Shown here: positions 19,101 through 28,400 of the stretch, one piece after another | Numbering within the stretch: position 1 is the first letter of the stretch | Layout: each line of letters opens with the position of its first letter | NCBI RefSeq assembly: GCF_004762035.2 | Contig: NZ_SIJK02000016.1 | Location: 52,387 to 116,386 of the forward strand | Source: Candidatus Chloroploca mongolica | GTDB taxonomy: Bacteria; Chloroflexota; Chloroflexia; Chloroflexales; Chloroflexaceae | DNA: 64,000 nucleotides | Direction: 5' to 3' | Made by a program: the position numbers and the translations under genes | Notes under the pieces: model-generated | Seen by the model: the letters and a program-made list of their open reading frames with translations, nothing else | The model's database searches: none | Told to the model about the DNA's origin: nothing

Positions 19101-22100
19101 ATGTCTCCAGCCCCAGGCGGGTACGGATGACTTGATACACCGCTGCTTGCAGAGGCTGGATCTGATGAAGTTGCGCAATGATATTCAAGTTGGCTGGGGC
19201 AACCTGGAGTGCAGTGGTGGTGATCTGTTGGGCGATCACACTCGTCAACACAGCGCTCCCAGCAAGAGCGATCTGCGCCATACGCAGCCGCTCGTTGGGG
19301 GTTTCCAGCAGACTGATCAGCCGTGTGGTGAGCGACAGATGCGTGCTCAGCGCCTCATCAGAAAGCTCCGCCACCACCGCACGCCGATCATCGGCAGACC
19401 AGGCTTCCCAGGCAACCGCGTTCTGGTCAAGGGCCGTAGCAATTGGTTCAGCCCGCGTCGCACGGTCGCCGGTGAGCCAAACCTTCAGCAGCAGCGGTGC
19501 TTCTGGGCCAGACCAGGCGACCGGGTAGGCCTCGTCAAGCAGCAGCCCTAACGTTGTCCAACTCAGCGCAGGTACGGCACGAGCGTAGAATGGTTCAGCG
19601 AGCGAGCGATCCTTGGCTAGTCGTGCCGCACGCAGTGCAAAGTGCTGATGCCGTTGTTCGTCGTGCAGGACGCCAGGGGCAGCGTAGAGGTCGGCGAGGG
19701 CCGCACATGGCTCAAAGAGGAATCGATGACTGTCGGGGTTCCGCTGCTCTTGTAGAGCCAGCAAGTCTTGCCATGTCTGGGCTTCGACCTCCGGCTGACC
19801 TTGACGTTGGGCTAGCTTAATCCGCTGGCGACATATGCCCAATGAAGTAGGCTGAGCGCGCCACGCTTGTTCGACGAGCGCACTAACGACCTTTACATCG
19901 GCGTCGGTGGCTATCTGCACCAGGTTCTGGATAAGCTCAAGCAGATCACTCTTTCGAACTTCTAGCAGGCCTCTGATCATCGTAGACGCCCGGATGACTA
20001 GTGCGCCACGATGCGTCGGTGTATCAAGTAGCAGACGATTTGTCCATCCCTGGAGGTAAGCAAGCAAGGCGTGGCCGGACTGCTGCGCACGCTGCATTGC
20101 GTTCAGTAGCGCTTCGACTTGGTCGGGAGACGGAAAATCGGTGACGTACTGTTCAATCGTGTCAAACAACTGCGCTAGCTCAGCACTCATGCGGGCCACT
20201 ACCTGCTTGCGCTGCTCGAGCGATGCCGTGAAGTTCTCGGAAGGTACGCAGCGGCTACAACTCAGGCAGTTGTCGCCGACAATCACCTCAAAGGTCTTGA
20301 GGTAGCCAAGCAGCACTCCGCGCAGGCAAAGCTTGTTGCCCTGGGTACCGATCTGACCGTCAGGCTCGACCCCAACATAGTCAGTGAGCAGTCGGTGGTA
20401 GGCAGCCCAGTCGTTGTCCTCGCGACTATCGTGGAGCGCCATGAATGCGTTCAAGTAAGCGTCAAAATCCTGATCACGCTCCAGAGCCGGTCCAGCCAGA
20501 ATCTCCCAGCCCTGTGGCCTACGTAGTTCGGGCCAAGCAAACCAATCGTCCAGCGTGATCTCCTGACGCCCGTTTTTGTACGGACGTCTAGCTTTACGCG
20601 CCCGCTGGTCGGCCTCATTCTTTTTTGCTCGTCGTACTGCGCCCGCATAGGCTCGCCAAGCAGCCAGACTCTCGCGGCCCTGGGCAGGGCCGTAATAGGG
20701 TGCGCCAATGGCTCTATAGGTAAGGAGTTTATCCTGACGCGACCCGGAGGCACCGGATTGAAACTGCTTGATGTCGCTCACGAGTTGGGTAACTTCGCTC
20801 AGAGGCTGCTTGATCCGGGTAGCAAGCTCGATCAGATCGCCGCTGTGCAAGATGCTGGTGAGTTCTGCTGCCGTTAGACGAGTCTCACACAACACCGCCC
20901 CGAAGTACGCATTTGAATTCAGGATGGCTGGGGCATCGTGAACCTGAGGCTGGATGAGGAGGGCACCAACCTGACAGTATGCCTGCACCAGGCTCTCGCG
21001 GGGGCCGTCCGAACCCACGCGAGGACGGATACGATAGACGACGTCGAGGATGCGCTTGATATAGTCGGTTTTGTGGGCATAGCGATAGCCACGCTCAAGC
21101 AACTCCTGATGCTCGGCAGACTCTTTGCCTTCAGGCTCACGGTCTGGCCATTCAGGCCATGTGTAGGGTGCGGTTAGTCCAGCCAGACTAGGCTGTTCGC
21201 TACAGCGCTCAAAGAAAGCGATGGCCTCATCATTGGTGATGTAGATGCGCCCAACGATCTTGCGTCGCGCTGAGCGGAGAAACGCACGCATAACCAAAAC
21301 ATCCTCACGGCGAATATACTTATCGGCCAGGAAGCGTCGCTGAATCTCATCATCAGAGGGAAGTTGAGTTTGTTTCCGTTCGCTCTGCTCCATAGGCGCA
21401 TCAGGGCTGTAGTAGAGGATCACTGTTGCTGGTTCACCGTCACGCCCGGCCCGTCCGGCCTCCTGTGCATAGGCCTCAAGATTGCCAGGAGCGCTCCGAT
21501 GGATGACGAGACGAATGTTCGGCTTATCAATGCCCATGCCGAAGCCTTTCGTCGCCACCATGATCGCTCGCTCGCCTTTGATGAAGGCCTGCTGCTGCTC
21601 TCGTCGGCTACGCCCGCTCAGGTCACCCAGGGGGGGCGCTTGTTGCGGAGCGAAGCAATCCTCTGGCTCTTCCTCCTCGTCGTCCTCCGGTGCTGCGCTG
21701 GCGCTATCAAACTCCATCCTGCCGTGGTAGACCGCAACCCGTTCGGCAAGCGCTCGCTCCAGATAGGAGGCAAACGACGAAGCGCCGGGACTGAGGCGGC
21801 CTTGGTTTGCTTCACCGTTTCGACGGGTATACGCTAGTTTGCCCCCGGTGTAGGGCATAAAGACAATCGCTGCGCCAGGGGCCTCGTTCTGCTGATTATG
21901 GGCAAGGAGTTGTTGCAACTCAGTGAGGATGCTCTCGGTTTTGTCTTCAGTCGTTCGACAGACGCGCACCACCAGATTGAGCTCTGGTCGGTTTGAGGAT
22001 TCGATGAAGAGATTGCCGCCGGCATCAAGCGGGCGCGGATCCAGATCTAACTCTTCACAAATGTCGCGACGCACCTCGGGGCTCGCCGTTGCCGTCAGGG

Positions 22101-24144
22101 CAATGGGCAAGGGGTGAATGTCACGAGTGCGGAGGCGCGCCAACAGATTCAGGTAGGACGAACGAAAGTCGTGGCCCCACTGACTGATGCAGTGCGCTTC
22201 ATCCAGGGCTAGGTAGCGAATGCCAATTTGCTTATGCGCCCGGTGGAGACTCTCAAGCACATAGCTGCGCTCGAGTTGTTCGGGGGTGAGATAGACCAGT
22301 TTATAGTGGCCGAGTTCCATCCGGCGCAGGCGCGCCATGCGTTCAGCAATACTGACATCACCATTAATGACTGTGGTTAAACTATCAAGCCCATACCGCT
22401 GATAGATACGCTGCTCGTATTGATCCATCATCAGCGATTTGAGCGGCGAGATGACGATGGTGATGCCGGGCAGCAGCATAGCAGGGAGGATATAACACTC
22501 GCTTTTGCCGCCGCCTGTTGCAGCAATGCCCAATATCGGTTTGCCGGTGAGTGACTGCCCGAGAATCTGATGTTGGAACGCCCGCATCCCTGCGAAGCCA
22601 AAGAGTCGATAGGCAATCTCATCAACTGCGCGGCGCACCTGAGGCGTATATGCGGGCAGGAAGGTGTTGGCGATATTGAGTGGTTGTTGAATTTGATCAA
22701 ACATCGTCTTTGAATCAGGCTTAATACGAGCTGTCTTGGGGCTCTTTACCGCATATGTTGCATGAATAATTTTGATCAACTCACCATAGCGCAGGCGTGG
22801 AAGTTGGATACCCTGATCGCGGATGAGGGTAAGGGTTTGGATGTTTGCCACCGCAGCAGGACACAGCTTGACAAACTCAGTCCATGCGTCGTTAGCCTCT
22901 GGTCGGCGATCAGGTTTCTGATGATCAATGCGGATGTCATAGCCGTCATCATTTTTGCGAGCACAAAACGCACCAATGAAGGTGAGCGCTTGATCCGCCG
23001 GCCATTGTGCTTTGTCGTTAGGCGTAAGCGGTGCGGTCATCGTCGCAGCGGAAGCTTGCGCGTGATGGAGCAGGACATAGCTCCATGAGAGCAAGTTGTT
23101 CTCCGCATCGTCAAACGATCGATCATCGCGCTGGTAGCGTGCGGCATGCCTACGAAAGGATATATAGAGCGCAGGTTGGTGCAGCGACTCGCGGCGACCA
23201 TTCCAGCAGGTGTCGCAAGCCGCACTCACCGTAGCGCCCGGGACAACACCACAGGGGCCAAGGGTCGTGAGATGATCTGATTTCTCAAGCAACGCACGGC
23301 GCCAGGCCATGAGTTGCTGCGCATTCTGTTGTGCCCCCGGCTCAATGATAATTGCACTCGCCTGCTGCGGCAGGCTGCTGATCAACGCTCCGAGATGCTT
23401 TCGGCCTTCAGGCGAAAGCTCATTAAAGACGTTAGAGGCGATCACCAGATTGCTAGAGCCGCCGCTATAGGGCTGCTGATTCAAATCGTGCAGTTGCCAT
23501 GCAGCGTGCGTAACCCACTGCTCGACAGTCTCCAGCCGCACCTGACTCTCCTCGTCATGGCTCAGTTCACGACGACGGCCTAGCGCCCCCGCATAGGCGG
23601 CGGCAATTTTGCGCGCATACGCAAGATTCTCCTGGGTGCAATCAACACCCGTGAAGGTCAAACTCTGGATTGGAAAAGGGGCTGCATAGAGATCGCAGAC
23701 GGTCGCCCAGGCGAGGAGAAAATCCATCAGACCAAGCAGCGTTGTACCTGTGCCGACGCCAATATCAAGAACATGCAGCACCGGGCCGACCAACGCTGAT
23801 CGCGCCACCAGATCGAGTAGGCTGAGTTGTACTTTCGCCACATTGGTCGTACAGTAGTAGGCCAAGTAGGCGTCAAGAAAATCCGGCGAGGTATAGCTCG
23901 TCGACGTGAACTTCTTCCCATGCGCCGCAAACGTTGTCCAGACTTGCGCAAGCTGAGCAATGCGCTGATCCGCCGCGTCAAGAATGGTACGCATATCTTC
24001 GTGGTGGCGTTGGATATCCGGAGGCCGACCGCAGAGGATTTCGCATTGGGTAGCCTCAATGTAGTTTGAGATGCGTGCCCGTCCGCCGGGTGCAAGCAAC
24101 CCCTCTAGGGTTTCGACGAGAGTTGGATCAAAAGGAGTTGCCAT
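16147..24144 (-). CDS. Giant methyltransferase-RecQ helicase-helical repeat fusion protein
   Basis: 2665 residues. I start it at ATG 24144, with AAAGG 7 nt upstream; an in-frame TTG at 24195 would overlap the previous gene. Residues 20-380 resemble an Rsm22-like SAM methyltransferase, with HVLDIGVGTG near 124 and IIEPGAQQN near 268 plus a Cys pair (CDTCW). Residues 515-980 are a RecQ-type SF2 helicase: ATGGGKSE near 542, LDEAHCISQWGHDFRSSY near 646, GFGMGIDKPNIRLVIH and QEAGRAGRDG. An acidic loop (DDEEEEPED) is inserted between the helicase lobes. CLSCSRC near 1293 is a probable zinc site. The remaining 1300 residues look like alpha-helical repeats with no recognisable catalytic motif. The fusion implies DNA or RNA unwinding coupled to methylation or recruitment; the function is unknown. 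Confidence 0.85.
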   Translation of the reverse strand: MATPFDPTLVETLEGLLAPGGRARISNYIEATQCEILCGRPPDIQRHHEDMRTILDAADQRIAQLAQVWTTFAAHGKKFTSTSYTSPDFLDAYLAYYCTTNVAKVQLSLLDLVARSALVGPVLHVLDIGVGTGTTLLGLMDFLLAWATVCDLYAAPFPIQSLTFTGVDCTQENLAYARKIAAAYAGALGRRRELSHDEESQVRLETVEQWVTHAAWQLHDLNQQPYSGGSSNLVIASNVFNELSPEGRKHLGALISSLPQQASAIIIEPGAQQNAQQLMAWRRALLEKSDHLTTLGPCGVVPGATVSAACDTCWNGRRESLHQPALYISFRRHAARYQRDDRSFDDAENNLLSWSYVLLHHAQASAATMTAPLTPNDKAQWPADQALTFIGAFCARKNDDGYDIRIDHQKPDRRPEANDAWTEFVKLCPAAVANIQTLTLIRDQGIQLPRLRYGELIKIIHATYAVKSPKTARIKPDSKTMFDQIQQPLNIANTFLPAYTPQVRRAVDEIAYRLFGFAGMRAFQHQILGQSLTGKPILGIAATGGGKSECYILPAMLLPGITIVISPLKSLMMDQYEQRIYQRYGLDSLTTVINGDVSIAERMARLRRMELGHYKLVYLTPEQLERSYVLESLHRAHKQIGIRYLALDEAHCISQWGHDFRSSYLNLLARLRTRDIHPLPIALTATASPEVRRDICEELDLDPRPLDAGGNLFIESSNRPELNLVVRVCRTTEDKTESILTELQQLLAHNQQNEAPGAAIVFMPYTGGKLAYTRRNGEANQGRLSPGASSFASYLERALAERVAVYHGRMEFDSASAAPEDDEEEEPEDCFAPQQAPPLGDLSGRSRREQQQAFIKGERAIMVATKGFGMGIDKPNIRLVIHRSAPGNLEAYAQEAGRAGRDGEPATVILYYSPDAPMEQSERKQTQLPSDDEIQRRFLADKYIRREDVLVMRAFLRSARRKIVGRIYITNDEAIAFFERCSEQPSLAGLTAPYTWPEWPDREPEGKESAEHQELLERGYRYAHKTDYIKRILDVVYRIRPRVGSDGPRESLVQAYCQVGALLIQPQVHDAPAILNSNAYFGAVLCETRLTAAELTSILHSGDLIELATRIKQPLSEVTQLVSDIKQFQSGASGSRQDKLLTYRAIGAPYYGPAQGRESLAAWRAYAGAVRRAKKNEADQRARKARRPYKNGRQEITLDDWFAWPELRRPQGWEILAGPALERDQDFDAYLNAFMALHDSREDNDWAAYHRLLTDYVGVEPDGQIGTQGNKLCLRGVLLGYLKTFEVIVGDNCLSCSRCVPSENFTASLEQRKQVVARMSAELAQLFDTIEQYVTDFPSPDQVEALLNAMQRAQQSGHALLAYLQGWTNRLLLDTPTHRGALVIRASTMIRGLLEVRKSDLLELIQNLVQIATDADVKVVSALVEQAWRAQPTSLGICRQRIKLAQRQGQPEVEAQTWQDLLALQEQRNPDSHRFLFEPCAALADLYAAPGVLHDEQRHQHFALRAARLAKDRSLAEPFYARAVPALSWTTLGLLLDEAYPVAWSGPEAPLLLKVWLTGDRATRAEPIATALDQNAVAWEAWSADDRRAVVAELSDEALSTHLSLTTRLISLLETPNERLRMAQIALAGSAVLTSVIAQQITTTALQVAPANLNIIAQLHQIQPLQAAVYQVIRTRLGLETWATTVWYLTEFASELLSDTPEERLRRLREGIAALPVGPSREQAAIQLQPLALPLLSEPSSASEVHPLWQQACVGCTNLAVEYLILTQRRPETALYAIELLNLLARQDPATRSAVYAKLKRHGEIKSWRALQIWLTWFRAEICAEEARERVRLVNRWGELARSDAPHDQFVAALSPLLMPLLSDPETGPIAHKVWQRICMPDPDAIATYITHHETSLFSEELINQFLAFLRTHHPVTHRAVYLKLKPTALQSKHTDSFRRWVCRFIDELRADELDDRLAVLRHTITLVVSEKAELSTIPEWLRAQAGTLIDAPLPPTAQAALQAEAQRYPKHARIHALLYLLIPGGQALLMQFMATLDPAHASMRPTIYRWAQSTELPSNWHELAPWITCWQKEICGESLDVQLQLVKYALSMLATSEDRTNALEVLGATLRMLSRNADRLPDNAYAWLQAQIPHLDDFVYRSEDRAIILAYRSTLHNWLLHHSTQILAEPPEERLRQFTQYIGVLRSQEEVCTLTAELLQPLAVSLFTVDNPVIRATVHQQWQEGCEQSPALLTSYLATCAAFPPGPHRDSFLAAVPATPTWLNALYGLLKPSFSPQTWDDFATWMKRFANIEASLPHEDRLHLLQVGIRLLPSPPERTDAIAQLGPMAYALFQIPPLAAQAHQAWQTVCAHEADLFVAYVMQTLAVPAFHPHSLAWIQAQLATQPDFRLYVHQKLRQAPEALQERICTLLPDEIAYFPLEDQLRLLQLLTRSQATNHTQASSVAWLLTTFHALLNASGTLSTEAHRLIQSRFNSYTNAICAYLDFCKQHQDGLALSHTCIDSLLTGGYAATLAKLPEPLPFRRWNLAVRMARILEDIFGPMGSLRHNEVTWEMPAKLKYTFEPQRDPEYADMLAITLEQVRTWVRPTYLTPLAFQIEALVQAGRCVRAHQLASLHPHLQLGKNRESATLFIDRAEQFSQDDRPINPDYAKIAATMLGTGTYAV

Positions 24145-24184
24145 ACACACCTTTGACAGAAATAGCTTGGCCCAATGATGGACT

Positions 24185-25144
24185 TTACATATCAAGCGGA
24201 ATGGTGAACTGTTGAGGCGGCAGGTCTTCTTCTGGCGGTTGCTTGGGGCCGCGCTTGATCAATGCATCATGTTCAACATCGTGCTCTTTATAGCGCTTCA
24301 GCGCCAGAGGACGGTTGATGACCGCATAGCAGTAGACACAACCATGAGGACAGGTGTCGTAGGCACCGATGTCACGACTGTCATAGCATCCACACTTGTT
24401 GCGGTTCGGTGAAAGTTTCAGCTTGTGCTGCTGTTTGTGTGGCCAAAGCTCGTCAATCAGTTCCTTGTCAACGCAGGCTCCGCGCTGAATGGGCGGGACG
24501 ACTGCAAAGTCTTCGGCACATGTATAAAGACCAATTCCATGAGCTTCAGCGATGGATGCCAACTCACCAGCTAGTTCAAGTTTCTCGTTTTGTGGAGGGT
24601 CATAGGGTCGCAGGCTATCAGGAAGCTTCCTTGTGTTCCGTGCGACTTTGTCGTAGCCATCAAGAAAGCTGAAGTAACAGCGTTCCGTGGAACCAGCAAG
24701 CCGCTGCGCTAGCGTACGAAAGGTTCGCCGATGCCAGTCAGCATCCGTGAGCGGGGTGAAGATAATCGGATCGTAGCGCCAGAGCACATGCTTGTGGCTG
24801 TAATGGCGGGCAAGTGCTTGGAATGACTCGATCACCTGATCAGGTTGGGGAACGCGCTCCTCAAGTGGATGGGTCGTCCGTTCAGCAGTGTAGCCGGTCA
24901 GTGAATAGTGGAAATAGCACGCTAATCCGGCACGATCCAGCTCATCGAGGTGACGCAGGAATGGGCCGTAATGCTTAGACCAGAACACAATCGCGCGGAC
25001 ATCCTCTGAACGCAGCGAGACGGTGACGACTTGAGGGCCGTAGGGGTTATGGTAGCGAACATAGCCTTCACGAACCCGCTGCATAAACCAGTCACCGTAA
25101 AAGGCGGGGATGTCGGTACGATAGGAGACGGATAGCACATGCAT
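24185..25144 (-). CDS. DUF1848 family protein, radical-SAM-like
   Basis: 319 residues. The N-terminus (SVSYRTDIPAFYGDWF, then VFWSKHYGPFL) is typical of DUF1848, a family related to spore photoproduct lyase-like radical SAM proteins. Near residue 266 there is a Cys cluster (CGCYDSRDIGAYDTCPHGC followed by VYCYA), giving a CxxxCxxC arrangement that could hold a 4Fe-4S cluster. The reaction is unknown. It lies 40 bp upstream of the methyltransferase-RecQ gene on the same strand, so the two are probably one transcript. The start ATG has no strong ribosome site. Pairing of DUF1848 with a RecQ fusion suggests nucleic-acid processing, which is inference. Confidence 0.8.
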   Translation of the reverse strand: MHVLSVSYRTDIPAFYGDWFMQRVREGYVRYHNPYGPQVVTVSLRSEDVRAIVFWSKHYGPFLRHLDELDRAGLACYFHYSLTGYTAERTTHPLEERVPQPDQVIESFQALARHYSHKHVLWRYDPIIFTPLTDADWHRRTFRTLAQRLAGSTERCYFSFLDGYDKVARNTRKLPDSLRPYDPPQNEKLELAGELASIAEAHGIGLYTCAEDFAVVPPIQRGACVDKELIDELWPHKQQHKLKLSPNRNKCGCYDSRDIGAYDTCPHGCVYCYAVINRPLALKRYKEHDVEHDALIKRGPKQPPEEDLPPQQFTIPLDM

Positions 25145-25413
25145 GAGGAGTCTGCTTTCATTCGACCAAGCTGGGCCGGAAAACTCGTACTGGAGTTGTC
25201 ACCACTGCATCTTCCTAAATTGTAAGATGAACGTGATGCCATGTCGCACAGTAGAATTATGGTACAAACGGATTACCATACCATTACCAGATAGTGTTTG
25301 CCCAGAAAATGCCATCGCCTTAGCCTCGCCAGCAGTGGTATACTTAACACCAAGCTTTGTCTCTTGAGTGTACCGCTAGATGCAGTGAGAACAAAGGACG
25401 CTGAGCGCAATCT

Positions 25414-28400
25414 ATGGAACTGACGATCTCGTCCCAATCCGCGAACGAAGCGCTCGTCAGGTGCGATGGCGTTGCGTCGCACTGTTTCATTCCGCGAGAA
25501 GTCTTGCCAGCACCGCAGGATGGCTCACGTTTGCCCAACCCCCTGGACGATCCGGTCGCTTATGGACGTGCGCTCTTCACGGCGCTCTTCCCCACCGGCT
25601 CGCTCGCCCACGCGGCCCTGGCGGCCCGCCCTGAGCGGATCGTGCTGGTTGCCGAGGGCGCGCTGGATGCCGTGCCCTGGGAGTATCTCTACGGGCCGGA
25701 TGGTTTTGTGGTGCTGGAGGTGCCTTTTGTACGTGGATTGCCGATAGAACGGCGTGTGGCCCCACCAACGCTTGATGGCGGGCTGCACATCGTGGCGGTG
25801 CCGAGCAATCCGCTTGACGCCGCTGTGGTGCCGCTGAATATTGACGGCGAGTGGCTGCGGCTGCGCGAGAGTGTGCAGGCCGTCGAGGGTGCGGTCGTCC
25901 TGGAGCGCACGCGCCCGGCTACCGATGAGCAACTGCGCCGCCTGGTCGCTGGCAAGCGCCACCGTGTCGTCCACTTTATGGGCCACGGCAGCGCACAGCA
26001 GGACGAGGCGCAGCTCTGCTTCGAGCGCGCTGACGGGGGCCTTGAACTGGTCAGCGCCCGCACGCTGGCCCAGCGGTTGCGCGGCACGGTCTTCCTGGTC
26101 ACACTGAACGCCTGCGTCAGTGCCACGCCCGGCCCCACGCCCTTCAGCAACTTGGCGCGCCTGCTGATCGAACAGGGTACCCCCTACGCACTCGGCATGC
26201 GCTTCAGCATTGTGGATGACGACGCACGAGCCTTCGCGCGCACCCTGTATGACGATCTCGCCCGTGGCGTCCCCATTGAAGAGGCGTTGCTCCAGGCCCG
26301 TCTGAGCCTAGCGCGCAGCGCCCGACCATGGGCCGTCGGCGTCCCAGTGCTCTATACTGCCCTGACCACACCCGCTGGCGGCTTTGCGACCCCGGCGGGC
26401 CAGCCCGACGTGCGCGACCGTCGCCCGCCGATCCAGGTGAGCGCCCTCCCCCGCGCCGAGGGTGCCTTCCAGGGTCGTCAGGAAGAGTTGCGGGCCATTG
26501 GTGCGCACCTGACTGGCGATAGCCGCCCGCCGGTGCTGACCATCCACGGCATCGGCGGTCAGGGCAAGACCGCCCTGGCCCGCGAAGTTGCCGAACGTTT
26601 CGCTTGGGCCTTCCCCGGGGGCGTTTGGGCCATCTCGCTGGAGAGCCTACCCAGCCGCGAACTGGTGGTGGCCGATCTCGCCCGCTTCTACGAGATCAGT
26701 AGTAACGCCATCGCACCAGAGCAACTCGAACGTCAAATGCTGACCTCGCTCAGCCATAACGTCGTTATCCCACCGGAGCAACTCGAACGCCAGGTGCTGA
26801 TCCGCTTGAGCCAGCAGCGCACGTTGCTCATCTTCGACAATGCCGAGACCCTCATAGCAGCGGTGGAGGCGGGCGAGAGAGAGGCGCTGCGCTTGGTCGA
26901 GTTGTTGCGGCAGGAATTGACCGGCGCACAGGCGACCCTGCTGGTAACGTCGCGCTCATTGCTGGGCTGGCCTGGCGAAATTTACCTGAGCCTGGGCGGG
27001 CTATCGGCCCCAGATGGGGCGCGACTGTTCCGCCAAAGTGCGCCAGCCCGGGCAGGTGCGATTGATCAGCGTATGGCTGAGGTGCTAAGTGCAAGGGTTG
27101 AAGGACATCCCCTGAGCCTGCGTCTGCTCGGTGGTGCCTTCAACGACACAACTATGGCTTTGGAGTCGTTTGTAGCCGCCTACGAAGCGCAGCTTGCGAT
27201 GGCCCACAACACGTACCTGGGCGAAGATCACCGCCATCGTACGCTGTACGCCAGCATTGAAACCAGTGTGCGCTACCTGGCCCCCGCGTTGCGCGATCTG
27301 CTCAGCGGTCTCTGGATCTTCCACGCACCCTTCCTGCCCGAGACAGCCCAGGCGATCTTTGATCCCGCTCCTACTACTGATGATGTGCAACGCCCAGATG
27401 TCCGCGACCAGTTGCACGCGCTCTGGCAGCGCGGGCTGATCGAGCGTGAACAGATCACCCTGGAAGAGGGCAGGCTACTATATTATCGGCTACATCCTAT
27501 CCTGCGGCTATACGCCGAGCACCACCTGCAACCCCAGGCCTATGCGCCTGACCTGCTCCAGTCTCACTTCGCCACGATCTACCTCGAGCTAGTGCGCTTG
27601 GTCAGTGAGAAACTGAACAATGACAGTCGTGCATCATCAATTGCACAGCAAGTCCGCGAAGATTTCGAGCGAGGACTTAGCTTGTGTAGCCTAGAGCAAC
27701 GCGATGAATATCAAGTACTATGGGGTTTGGTTACGGCACGACTTGGCGATCTGCGGCGTGCGTTGCAATTGTGCGAAGCCGCTTTGGAGCGGCTTCAGGG
27801 TGGTGATACACAAATCCACTTACTAGCACTGCAAAGTATGGCATTGGTGTACCAGGGTCTAGGCCAACCACAGCGAGCAATTCAGATCTACGAGGAAGCC
27901 ATGCCAGTCTGGCGTGCAATTTGTGATCGCGCTGGCGAAGCCATCACACTGCGAGGTATGGCGGAAGTGTACCAAGTTCTGGGCCAGCCGCAGCGGGCGC
28001 TCGCACTCTACGAGGAAGCATTGTCGATCTTGCGTGTGTTGTGCGAAGATGATCTCATAGCCGTCACACTGAGTGGTATGGCAGGGTTATACATGGATCT
28101 GGGCGAGACGCAACGGGCGCTCCAGATTTTAGACGAAGCCTTACCGATTCTACGTGCAGTGGGTGACCGTTCCAACGAAGCTGTCACATTGAACTATATG
28201 GCCACAGTGTACCGGAGTAAGGGGCAACCACAGCAGGCACTCCAACTTTACGATGAAGCTTTACCGCTCGTGCGTGCAGTTGGTAACCGTGCCGGCGAAG
28301 CCACTACGCTGAATGGTATGGCGATGGTCTATCAGAGCCTAAGTCAATTCCATCGGGCTCTTCAGTTCTACGAGGAGGTTTTGCCAATCTGGCGTGCGAT

